12,445 nt of DNA from Nanobdellota archaeon (lineage in GTDB: Archaea; Nanobdellota; Nanobdellia; SCGC-AAA011-G17; GW2011-AR17), in assembly GCA_016784245.1 (NCBI GenBank), contig JADHVA010000016.1, forward strand, positions 1 through 12,445. Reading direction: 5' to 3'. The notes beneath the pieces are model-generated. The model did no database searches, was not told where the DNA came from, and worked only from the letters and a program-made list of their open reading frames with translations. The position numbers and the translations under genes were made by a program. Of this stretch, positions 5,901 through 12,445 are shown one piece after another; the first letter of the stretch is position 1; each line of letters begins with the position of its first letter.

Positions 5901-6407
5901 ATGGCTGAAGAAAAATTATTATTCGAACTTGATCCTAATGCCATTAATGCTTTACTTCCAACAATCTTAAAAAACTTATTTTATCTAATTTTAATATTAA
6001 TTCCAATTATTATAATTATATTTTTGATTAACTTATTTTTCCCAATTGAATTAACTTATCTTTTAATTATTGCTTCTATTATGATTCTTGCAATTTTTAT
6101 AATTCCAATAATCATAGAAATTAAAACTATTCTAAAAATTTATGCAACTTCCTACAAATTTTATAAAACTCATATAGTAGTAGTTAAAAAAATATTTGGA
6201 ATAAAAACAAACACTGTACCTTATAGTAAAATTACCAATATTAATACAGAGATTAGTTTTTGGGATAGAATAGTAAATTGTGGAGATATAATACTTTACA
6301 CAGCAGAACAATCTGAAGAAGGAAATATTAAATTACTTTACATAAAAGACCCTGTAAAAATGGAGAAAAAAATTCATAATTTAATTTTATCGCATAAAAA
6401 ATCTTAA
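5901..6407 (+). CDS. Two-TM membrane protein with a bacterial-type PH domain (bPH2/YdbS-like)
   Basis: This 168-residue protein begins with a short cytosolic tail, then two Ile/Leu-rich membrane segments (about 24-47 and 51-75). A small soluble domain (about 80-165) follows. The segment YKFYKTHIVVVKKIFGIKTNTVPYSKITNI, then DRIVNCGDIILYT, is characteristic of the bacterial pleckstrin-homology-like domain (bPH_2, formerly DUF304): a strand, a basic turn, the phrase for the protein's internal start of transition PYSKI, and a G-D-I strand. Members are membrane proteins of mostly unknown function. It is the only plus-strand gene in the window. Its TAA overlaps the mutL TAA by four bases (TTAA), in tail-to-tail orientation. 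The ATG at 5901 is supported by a TATA box about 26 nt upstream. Confidence 0.8.
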   Translation: MAEEKLLFELDPNAINALLPTILKNLFYLILILIPIIIIIFLINLFFPIELTYLLIIASIMILAIFIIPIIIEIKTILKIYATSYKFYKTHIVVVKKIFGIKTNTVPYSKITNINTEISFWDRIVNCGDIILYTAEQSEEGNIKLLYIKDPVKMEKKIHNLILSHKKS

Positions 6408-8053
6408 AATCCTTTTCTTCTAAACATTTTTTCTAAATCTTCTACACTTAATTTTACCATAATTGGCCTACCATGTGGACAAGTATAAGGTAATTCACAT
6501 TTATCCAAAATTTTCAACTTTGAATACATCTCAGATATACTCATTAAATCACCAGCTTTGATAGAATTTCTACAAGACATTCTTGTAATTATTTCTTCTT
6601 TTTTATCTTCTTTAAAATCAACTAAAATTTCTTTCAACAATTCTTCACCTTTAACTTTACCAAACAATAAAGGAACTTTCCTCAATCTAAAATTATTCTC
6701 TCCAAATTCTTCTAAATAAAAACCAAACTCTTTCAATTTTTCAATATTATCTTTAACTTTCAAACTTTCACTTAAACTAAATTCTATCAATTCTGGACTC
6801 AACAATTCTTGAACTTCAACTTTTTTATCCATAAATTCTTTCATAAATTTTTCATAATTAATTCTTTCTTCAACAACATGCTGATCAATTACCATTAAAC
6901 CATCTTCAACTTCAGCCAAAAAATAAGTTTTATTCACAACTCCTAAAATTCTCATTTGAGGCAACTTAGAAAAACCTTCTTGTTTTTTTTCAACAAACTC
7001 AACTTGTTTTTCTTTTTGAAATCTCTCTTTAACTTCAACTTTTTTTTCTTTCTTAAACACTTGACTAAAAACTTCTTGCTTAACTTCAAACTCAACATTA
7101 CTCTCTTTAAAAGTTTCTCTTATAGCATTAAAAACAGAACTATAAACTCTATCTGGCAAAGTAAAATTAACTATTTTTTTAGCAGGATGCACATTAACAT
7201 CTACTCCTTTCATTCCTAAATTCAAAACTGCAAATGGATGTTTATTTACAAACAAAATACTTTTGTAAGCATCATACAAACCTTTCTTAATTTCTTCACT
7301 TTCCACTAACCTAGAATTTACAAAAAAACTTTGCATTTTTCTATCACTTCTAACAAAGCTTGGTTTTGAAACATAACCAGAAACCCTCACCCCCAACTCT
7401 TCAAAATTAATTTCTTCCAAATGTTTCACAACTTCTAAACCATAAACTTGAGCAATTCTATCTTTCAAATTTTCAGCATTAACATCTAAAACAATCTTCC
7501 CATTTAATTTTAATTTTAATCTAACAGAATTCAACAAAACAAATCTTTCTAAAAAATCAACAATTCTTTCATTCTCTCTCATATCTAAAAATTTATTTCT
7601 TACAGGAGTATTAAAAAATAAATCTTTAACAACAATTATAGTTCCTTTAGAACAGCCTAAAGATCTCAAATTTCTAAGAACACCTCCTTCAACTCTTAAC
7701 TCATTTCCTTCTAAATAATCACCAAATTTACTAATAATAGTTAAATCAGAAACTGCTGCAATGCTTGACAAAGCTTCTCCTCTAAAACCAAAACTTCCAA
7801 CATTAATCAAATCATTAAAATCATTTATTTTACTAGTTGCATGTCTCAAAACACATTTCTCTAAATCTTCTTTACTCATCCCATTCCCATCATCTTCTAC
7901 CTTAATTAAATTCTGAGAAATTTCAACAAAAATATTTTGTGCTCCAGCATCCAAAGAATTCTCAACTAACTCTTTCACAACATTCAAAGGTTTTTCAATT
8001 ACTTCTCCAGCTGCAATTTTATTCACTAATTTTTCATCTAATACTTTAATCAT
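6404..8053 (-). CDS. mutL: DNA mismatch repair protein MutL with endonuclease motifs
   Basis: MutL is an ATP-driven dimer that links mismatch-bound MutS to strand incision. All N-terminal GHKL ATPase motifs are present: KELVENSLDAG with E28 as the likely general base and N32, DDGNGM (54-59), HATSK (71-75) and GFRGEAL (89-95). A charged Lys/Glu-rich linker (about 315-365) leads to the C-terminal dimerisation domain. This carries D390-Q-H-V-V-E-E-R-I-N-Y-E401, matching the nuclease motif DQHA(x)2E(x)4E with Val for Ala. It also has SCRNSIKAG (493-501) and CPHGRP (525-530). These are the metal-dependent endonuclease motifs of Bacillus MutL and PMS2, and they are absent from E. coli MutL. At 549 residues it is complete. 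ATG at 8053 lies 45 bases after the stop of the zincin lipoprotein gene, with only a weak TTTAAA about 27 nt upstream and no Shine-Dalgarno site. Confidence 0.97.
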   Translation of the reverse strand: MIKVLDEKLVNKIAAGEVIEKPLNVVKELVENSLDAGAQNIFVEISQNLIKVEDDGNGMSKEDLEKCVLRHATSKINDFNDLINVGSFGFRGEALSSIAAVSDLTIISKFGDYLEGNELRVEGGVLRNLRSLGCSKGTIIVVKDLFFNTPVRNKFLDMRENERIVDFLERFVLLNSVRLKLKLNGKIVLDVNAENLKDRIAQVYGLEVVKHLEEINFEELGVRVSGYVSKPSFVRSDRKMQSFFVNSRLVESEEIKKGLYDAYKSILFVNKHPFAVLNLGMKGVDVNVHPAKKIVNFTLPDRVYSSVFNAIRETFKESNVEFEVKQEVFSQVFKKEKKVEVKERFQKEKQVEFVEKKQEGFSKLPQMRILGVVNKTYFLAEVEDGLMVIDQHVVEERINYEKFMKEFMDKKVEVQELLSPELIEFSLSESLKVKDNIEKLKEFGFYLEEFGENNFRLRKVPLLFGKVKGEELLKEILVDFKEDKKEEIITRMSCRNSIKAGDLMSISEMYSKLKILDKCELPYTCPHGRPIMVKLSVEDLEKMFRRKGF

Positions 8054-8098
8054 ATAAGAAAAAAGAATTATAAGATTTAAAAAAATATATCTTAATCA

Positions 8099-9643
8099 TT
8101 ACATACTATCTTCTGAATTTTCAATCATATTATCAATCATATCTTGAACCATATCATCCATATTTTCAAAACTCGGTATATCACCTTGAACTTGAAAATC
8201 TTCACTAGCCCAATTAAAACTATTTCTTTGATATTTAAAATCTTCAGCAAACTCTAATTTTTCTTTTACTTTCTCAGGATCTTTACCTTTTTCTATTAAA
8301 TCTAAAGCAAGTCCATATTTCTCAATTCCTTTTCCAAACATTGGTTCACCATTTACAGTAAATCTACTCCAAAAATCTAAACTTTCTCTTGTTAAAGGCC
8401 AACCTTGTTCATTCATTTCTTGAAAATCCAAACTATATATTTCATCAAATTCTCTTGCTAAAAATTCATCACAATTATAAATAGTATCATTACTTTTTGC
8501 TTTAATTGTAATATAATCTAAAAAGCCCATTACATCATCAAAACTACGTTTTTGAGGAGTACCAAAAATATCTCTTCTTAATAATAATGATTTTAAATTT
8601 GCTTCCAAAGTAGATTTCTCTTCTAACAATTCAGTTATTTCTGAACTTCCTACTACCAATTCAGCAGTCTCCCTATCAATTCCATTAATCTTACTTTCAA
8701 ATTCAGCAACCCTATAATCAAAACCTAAATTGTACAAATCACTTTCTAATTCTACTGCAGCATCATATTGTTCTCTCAAAGAATCTTCTTCAAAATAATC
8801 ATTAAAAATTTCAAAATGACCTAATAAATCTTCTAAAAAATCTTTTTTTTCTTGTCCTTCTAAATTTTCTGAAATTCCTTTTTGACTTCGAATATATTCT
8901 CTTTCTTCAAAAATTTTATCAACAAAAGAACTATCTTCAAGCAAATCATCTAAATTTATTGAAATATACTTACTATCATATTCTTCACAATCTTCCATAA
9001 TTCTATCAATAACATCATCATCAACATATCCTCTAAAACGTTCAAAATCTATTTTAGGTAAAGTATTTTCCATATTTCTAAATAGACTTTCTATATCATC
9101 TAACTTTTCTACATTATGGTTATATCTTACCATAGCTCCTCTAAACTGAGTATTAAATTCAACTTCATCTCTAACACCTTGAAATCTATCACTATTAACA
9201 TTTACAGAACAATATTCTTTTGCTTCTTCTAAACTTGGACCATCATATCCATCTAAACTTCCTCTTTCAAAAACATTAAAATAAATACTATGCCAAAGTT
9301 CATGATCTAAAGCTCCAATAACTTCTTCATTTTCTTCTAAATCATTTGTATAAAAAGGTAAAATTAATTCATTACGTGTAGGATTAAATGCAGCTACAAA
9401 ACTACTTTCAGAACTATCATTCAAAAATCTAAATCTTGTTGCATTATCATTACTATTTCTTTGAGTATAATCTCTTTCTAAAACACTTAAAGAAACTGGA
9501 TCATGTTTACTTAATTCTCTTTGAATATCTGCTTGAAAACTTGATTTAGTATAACTAGAATCATAATCAGGACTAACTTCTACATTTTGATGTCCAATAC
9601 ATCCACTCAAAATTAATGGTCCCAACATATTTGTTAATCTCAT
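8099..9643 (-). CDS. Putative zinc-metalloprotease lipoprotein (HELWH motif)
   Basis: I do not recognise the family. The 514-residue protein starts with a short lipoprotein signal, MRLTNMLGPLILSGC, with C15 as the lipidation site, so it should be tethered outside the membrane. At residues 114-118 it has HELWH inside ALDHELWHSIYF, a HExxH zincin motif in a hydrophobic helix. Glutamates at 139, 140 and 143 (SLEEAKEY) are candidate third ligands. The remaining 350 residues are acidic and mostly helical, with a Glu/Lys/Leu-rich, possibly coiled region around 240-350. It may be a peptidase, but HExxH alone can occur by chance. It lies between mutS and mutL without an obvious link to repair. The ATG at 9643 is fixed by a TATA box 28 nt upstream, and a palindrome sits between the two. 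Confidence 0.75.
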   Translation of the reverse strand: MRLTNMLGPLILSGCIGHQNVEVSPDYDSSYTKSSFQADIQRELSKHDPVSLSVLERDYTQRNSNDNATRFRFLNDSSESSFVAAFNPTRNELILPFYTNDLEENEEVIGALDHELWHSIYFNVFERGSLDGYDGPSLEEAKEYCSVNVNSDRFQGVRDEVEFNTQFRGAMVRYNHNVEKLDDIESLFRNMENTLPKIDFERFRGYVDDDVIDRIMEDCEEYDSKYISINLDDLLEDSSFVDKIFEEREYIRSQKGISENLEGQEKKDFLEDLLGHFEIFNDYFEEDSLREQYDAAVELESDLYNLGFDYRVAEFESKINGIDRETAELVVGSSEITELLEEKSTLEANLKSLLLRRDIFGTPQKRSFDDVMGFLDYITIKAKSNDTIYNCDEFLAREFDEIYSLDFQEMNEQGWPLTRESLDFWSRFTVNGEPMFGKGIEKYGLALDLIEKGKDPEKVKEKLEFAEDFKYQRNSFNWASEDFQVQGDIPSFENMDDMVQDMIDNMIENSEDSM

Positions 9644-9644
9644 T

Positions 9645-9664
9645 TTATTACTATGCAGTAATAA
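9645..9664. promoter_or_regulatory. 20-bp palindrome over the predicted transcription start (candidate operator)
   Basis: TTATTACT-ATGC-AGTAATAA has perfect 8-bp arms around a 4-base centre. It fills the gap between the TATA box and the ATG at 9643. With TATA centred near 9671, initiation is expected near 9643-9647, so the palindrome covers the start site. A repressor bound there would block initiation. Confidence 0.45.
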
Positions 9665-9666
9665 TT

Positions 9667-9684
9667 AATATATAAACCTTTCTA
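9667..9684 (-). promoter_or_regulatory. BRE/TATA promoter of the zincin lipoprotein gene
   Basis: The minus strand reads TAGAAAGGTTTATATATT: a GAAAGG BRE and TTTATATAT at 9667-9676. It is centred about 28 nt upstream of the ATG at 9643. This is the clearest archaeal promoter in the window and predicts a leaderless mRNA. Confidence 0.75.
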
Positions 9685-9759
9685 TAATACAATTTATCCT
9701 TGAATACTTAAAATAAGCCCAAAATAACCTTATTAGACATAATTAAAAAACATAAACGA

Positions 9760-10143
9760 CTAAAGAATAATTACCAAACCATTTCTTCTTAAAATTCTAA
9801 CAAATTTCAAAACATCTTCTGCACTCTTCATTCCTCTTCCATTAACAGAAGTTGCATATCCTAAAGTTATGAATGAAGGGTGAACTTTTCTACTTAATTT
9901 TCTTTTAGTTTTATCATTAAATTTAGGCACAGTAAATATTCCACCACTCTTAGGTTTTGACCATTGCAATTTAAATCCTGATTTTGGTAAACTTAAAAAA
10001 TGTAATTCAAATTTTTGTTGTTTTCCATCTTCACTAGATTTCTCACATAAAATAGCATTATACTTTCTACTCATTCCTTTTCCAACAATACTATCTAATT
10101 CTAATAAAAATTCTTTCTCTGCAAAACTTTTAAACCATATCAT
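9760..10143 (-). CDS. Basic 127-residue protein of unknown function between mutS and the zincin gene
   Basis: I do not recognise this protein. It has about 25 Lys/Arg against 11 Asp/Glu and no signal peptide or membrane helix, so it is probably cytosolic and could bind nucleic acid. The N-terminal half looks like a beta-sheet domain (YNAILCEKSSEDGKQQKFEL). The middle is Lys-, Gly- and Pro-rich (LQWSKPKSGGIFTVPKF, then KTKRKLSRK). The end is a helix and strand (SAEDVLKFVRILRRNGLVIIL). It starts 40 bases after the mutS stop and has its own strong TATA box 27 nt upstream of the ATG, so it need not depend on mutS transcription. Its stop is followed by a T6 tract. Coding is supported by the promoter, start and residue pattern. 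Function is unknown, and any tie to mismatch repair rests only on position. Confidence 0.78.
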   Translation of the reverse strand: MIWFKSFAEKEFLLELDSIVGKGMSRKYNAILCEKSSEDGKQQKFELHFLSLPKSGFKLQWSKPKSGGIFTVPKFNDKTKRKLSRKVHPSFITLGYATSVNGRGMKSAEDVLKFVRILRRNGLVIIL

Positions 10144-10165
10144 CTATATAACTAAAGAAACTCAA

Positions 10166-10178
10166 TTTATATATTTTT
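10166..10178 (-). promoter_or_regulatory. BRE/TATA promoter of the 127-residue gene
   Basis: The minus strand reads AGAAAAATATATAAATTG, with the TATA box TATATAAA at 10166-10173 and a purine-rich BRE before it. It is centred about 27 nt upstream of the ATG at 10143, giving a leaderless transcript that starts just after the mutS stop codon. Confidence 0.7.
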
Positions 10179-10183
10179 CTTAA

Positions 10184-12445
10184 CTAAAACAATCTTCTTT
10201 GTTTCTCTAATTTCTTAGCATCGACTCTATAACTAGTATCACTACTTTCTAATTTACCTTGAACTTCTTTAGCTCTCTCAATAACTTCATCTGGTAAACC
10301 AGCTAATTTTGCCACATAAACTCCAAAACTTTTATCAGTACCCCCTTTCAACAAAGTCCTCAAAAACACAATTTCTTCACCTTCTTCTTTCACAGCAATA
10401 TTATAATTATTAATATTTTCAAAACTTCCTTCTAGTTTATTCAAAACATGATAATGTGTTGCAAACAAAGTTTTAGCTTTAATTCGATTATAAATATACT
10501 CTACAACTGCCCATGCAATAGAAACACCATCATAAGTACTAGTACCTCTACCAACTTCATCTAATAAGATCAAACTTTTAGAGGTCGCATTATTCAAAAT
10601 ATTAGAAGTCTCATTCATCTCAACCATAAAAGTACTTTGTCCAGAAATCATATCATCATAAGCTCCAATCCTTGTAAAAATTCTATCAACAATTCCAACC
10701 TTTGCACTTTTTGCAGGAACATAACATCCCATTTGTGCCATAATAACTGTCAAAGCAACTTGTTTCATATAACAACTTTTTCCAGAAAAATTTGGACCAG
10801 TAATAATCATAACTTCAAAACCATTAAATGAAACTTTGTTAGGAATATAATCTGTAGCTAATTCAATAACAGGATGTCTACCTTCTTCAACTTCTAAAAT
10901 TTCAGAATCTTCTACAAAAGGTTTTACATAATTATTTTCTATAGAAACTATTGCAAAAGAAACTAATACATCAATTTCTCCAACCCTCAAAGCAACATCC
11001 TGCACAATCTCTGTAAACTCTTTTACTTCTTCAACAATTTTAGCAAATATATCTTGTTCTAATTCTCCAATTTTTTCTTGAGCACTTAATATTTTTTCTT
11101 CTTCTCTTTTCAAATCCTCAGTTACAAACCTTTCATAATTTGTTAAAGTTTGTTTTCTAATAAAATAATCCGGAACTAAATTTAAATTACCAGAAGAAAC
11201 TTCAAAATAATATCCAAAGACTCTATTGAAACCAATTCTTAAATTTTTAATTCCTGTTTTTTCTCTTTCTTGCATTTCTAAATTTGATAAATAACTTCTA
11301 CTATTTTTTCTAATATCATGCAGTTCTTTTAAATTCTCATTATAGTCTAATTTAATTACTCCACCATCTTTCACAGAAACTGAAGCATCTTCCCTTATTC
11401 CATTTTGAATTATACTAATCAATTCTCCAAAACCTTCAAACTTTGCTAAATCTCCAAACTCTTCAATATTAATCCCTTCAATATATTTCAAAGAATGTTT
11501 CAAAGCTAACAAATCTCTAGGGTTTACACTTCCTAAATTTACTTTCCCCATCAACCTTTCTAAATCACTTACTTCTTTCAAAATTCTTTTCAAATCTTCT
11601 CTTACTAATAAATTTTTAATCAAAAATTCAACTTTTTCCAGACGAGAATTAATTTTATTTACATCTAACAAAGGTTTAGCCAACCATTTTCTAATCATCC
11701 TTGCACCCATTGAAGTATGACTTTTATCTAAAATTGAAATTAAACTTCCTTTAGTATTATGATCTAAAACATTTTTGAACAATTCCAAATTTCTTACTGC
11801 AACACTATCTAAAATCATTTCTTCTTTTTCAAAAACAACTTTAATTTTTTTAATATGAGATAAAGCATTCATTTGTGTATCTCTAAGATAAGCCAACAAA
11901 GCACCAGCAGCTTTTACTTTAGAATCATTATTACTCAATCCAAAACCTTCCAATGAAAGAACTTTAAAATGATCAGTTAAAGTTCTATAAGAATAATCTT
12001 GTGAAAAATATCTATCTTCAACTTCAGATAAAAACAAACCTTTTTTCTTTAGCTCAGAAATTATTTCTTTATTCACTAATAAACTTGAAGGAATAACACA
12101 TTCTTCAACATTAACATAATCAAAACCTTCAGAAACAAAAAACTCACCAGTTGAAACATCACAAACTGCAGAATAAAAATTTTCTCCGTGAATAAACAAG
12201 CTCATAATATAATTATTATGTTTACCTTCTTGTTCATACAAAGTTCCAGGTGTAACAATTCTAACAACTCCTCTCTTCACTAAACCCTTAGCTTTCTTTG
12301 GATCTTCTAACTGTTCACAAATTGCAACTTTATATCCTTTCTTTACTAATTTTTTCAAATATGGTTCTAAAGCATGGTAAGGCAATCCAGCTAATGGGGC
12401 TTTCCTCTCTCCTTTACCTCTTGAAGTTAATGTAATTTCTAACTC
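10184..12445 (-). CDS. mutS: DNA mismatch repair protein MutS, bacterial type (5' end beyond window)
   Basis: MutS recognises mismatches and recruits MutL. The frame is open to the right edge, giving 753 residues. The first visible ones, ELEITLTSRGKGERKAPLAG then LPYHALEPYLKKL, align with E. coli MutS LLDISLTKRG...AGIPYHAVENYL. About 45-60 N-terminal residues, including the mismatch-contacting Phe-x-Glu, are therefore outside the window. A TTG at 12385 is internal, not a start. The connector, lever, clamp and ATPase domains follow. In visible numbering the Walker A is GPNFSGKSC (550-558), the Walker B/D-loop LLDEVGRGTST (627-637), the signature helix SGQSTFMVEMNETSNIL is near 601-617, and ATHYH is at 662-666. 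The closing SFGVYVAKLAGLP is also typical. The P-loop reads F-S and Cys where most MutS have M-G/A and Thr. The bacterial-type subfamily suggests ancient transfer into this lineage. Confidence 0.96.
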   Translation of the reverse strand, partial: ELEITLTSRGKGERKAPLAGLPYHALEPYLKKLVKKGYKVAICEQLEDPKKAKGLVKRGVVRIVTPGTLYEQEGKHNNYIMSLFIHGENFYSAVCDVSTGEFFVSEGFDYVNVEECVIPSSLLVNKEIISELKKKGLFLSEVEDRYFSQDYSYRTLTDHFKVLSLEGFGLSNNDSKVKAAGALLAYLRDTQMNALSHIKKIKVVFEKEEMILDSVAVRNLELFKNVLDHNTKGSLISILDKSHTSMGARMIRKWLAKPLLDVNKINSRLEKVEFLIKNLLVREDLKRILKEVSDLERLMGKVNLGSVNPRDLLALKHSLKYIEGINIEEFGDLAKFEGFGELISIIQNGIREDASVSVKDGGVIKLDYNENLKELHDIRKNSRSYLSNLEMQEREKTGIKNLRIGFNRVFGYYFEVSSGNLNLVPDYFIRKQTLTNYERFVTEDLKREEEKILSAQEKIGELEQDIFAKIVEEVKEFTEIVQDVALRVGEIDVLVSFAIVSIENNYVKPFVEDSEILEVEEGRHPVIELATDYIPNKVSFNGFEVMIITGPNFSGKSCYMKQVALTVIMAQMGCYVPAKSAKVGIVDRIFTRIGAYDDMISGQSTFMVEMNETSNILNNATSKSLILLDEVGRGTSTYDGVSIAWAVVEYIYNRIKAKTLFATHYHVLNKLEGSFENINNYNIAVKEEGEEIVFLRTLLKGGTDKSFGVYVAKLAGLPDEVIERAKEVQGKLESSDTSYRVDAKKLEKQRRLF

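Noticed and set aside
6404..6407. Four-base overlap of the mutL and PH-domain genes as a regulatory device
   Set aside because: Sharing TTAA at convergent stops is a trivial consequence of dense packing; antisense effects cannot be inferred from it.
6956..7219. Plus-strand frame inside mutL
   Set aside because: It is the shadow of the Lys/Glu-rich linker of mutL; Phe/Asn-rich and without start signals.
9703..9737. AATAAG/CTTATT inverted repeat as a hairpin terminator
   Set aside because: The stem is only six AT-rich pairs with an 11-base loop and no T run follows directly; it could easily arise by chance.
10637..10831. Plus-strand frame inside mutS
   Set aside because: It lies opposite the conserved ATPase region of mutS, which fully explains the open frame.

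Overview
The window looks like a piece of an AT-rich archaeal genome, most likely a DPANN-type lineage such as Woesearchaeota or Pacearchaeota. The lineage is an inference; no marker gene settles it. The evidence is strong archaeal promoters (a purine-rich BRE followed by a TATA box) about 26-28 nt upstream of several start codons, which implies leaderless mRNAs. Internal genes instead carry GAGGT Shine-Dalgarno sites. Secreted proteins have a C-terminal membrane anchor or a lipobox, and MutS and MutL are of bacterial type. TAA, TAG and TGA all act as stops, so the standard code applies. All genes lie on the minus strand except one at 5901-6407.

Layout. 1-950: 5' part of a large membrane-anchored surface protein, running off the left edge, with Ser/Asp repeats, Glu/Thr repeats and a dense array of N-glycosylation sequons. 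1067-1909: HtpX-type zinc protease. 1960-2079: a tiny, stop-interrupted ORF behind a very good promoter. 2166-3254: a tight three-gene operon (calcineurin-like phosphoesterase, an unknown 91-residue protein, a CxxC DUF1858 protein). 3305-4204: alpha/beta-hydrolase lipoprotein. 4237-5728: a secreted, C-terminally anchored cell-surface protein split by a frameshift near 5090. 5901-6407: membrane protein with a bacterial-type PH domain, convergent with mutL. 6404-12445: mutL, a HELWH zincin-like lipoprotein, a basic 127-residue orphan and mutS (5' end cut by the window).

Two themes dominate. One is the cell envelope: a sequon-rich surface protein, an anchored adhesin-like protein, two lipoproteins, HtpX and a PH membrane protein. 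The other is methyl-independent mismatch repair: MutS, plus a MutL that keeps the metal-dependent endonuclease motifs. Two unrelated-looking genes are inserted between mutS and mutL.

I found no rRNA, tRNA, CRISPR array, transposase or integrase. The best candidates for something new are the stop-interrupted micro-ORF, the palindrome sitting on the predicted transcription start of the zincin lipoprotein gene, the sequon array, and the unknown genes in the phosphoesterase/DUF1858 and mutS-mutL clusters.
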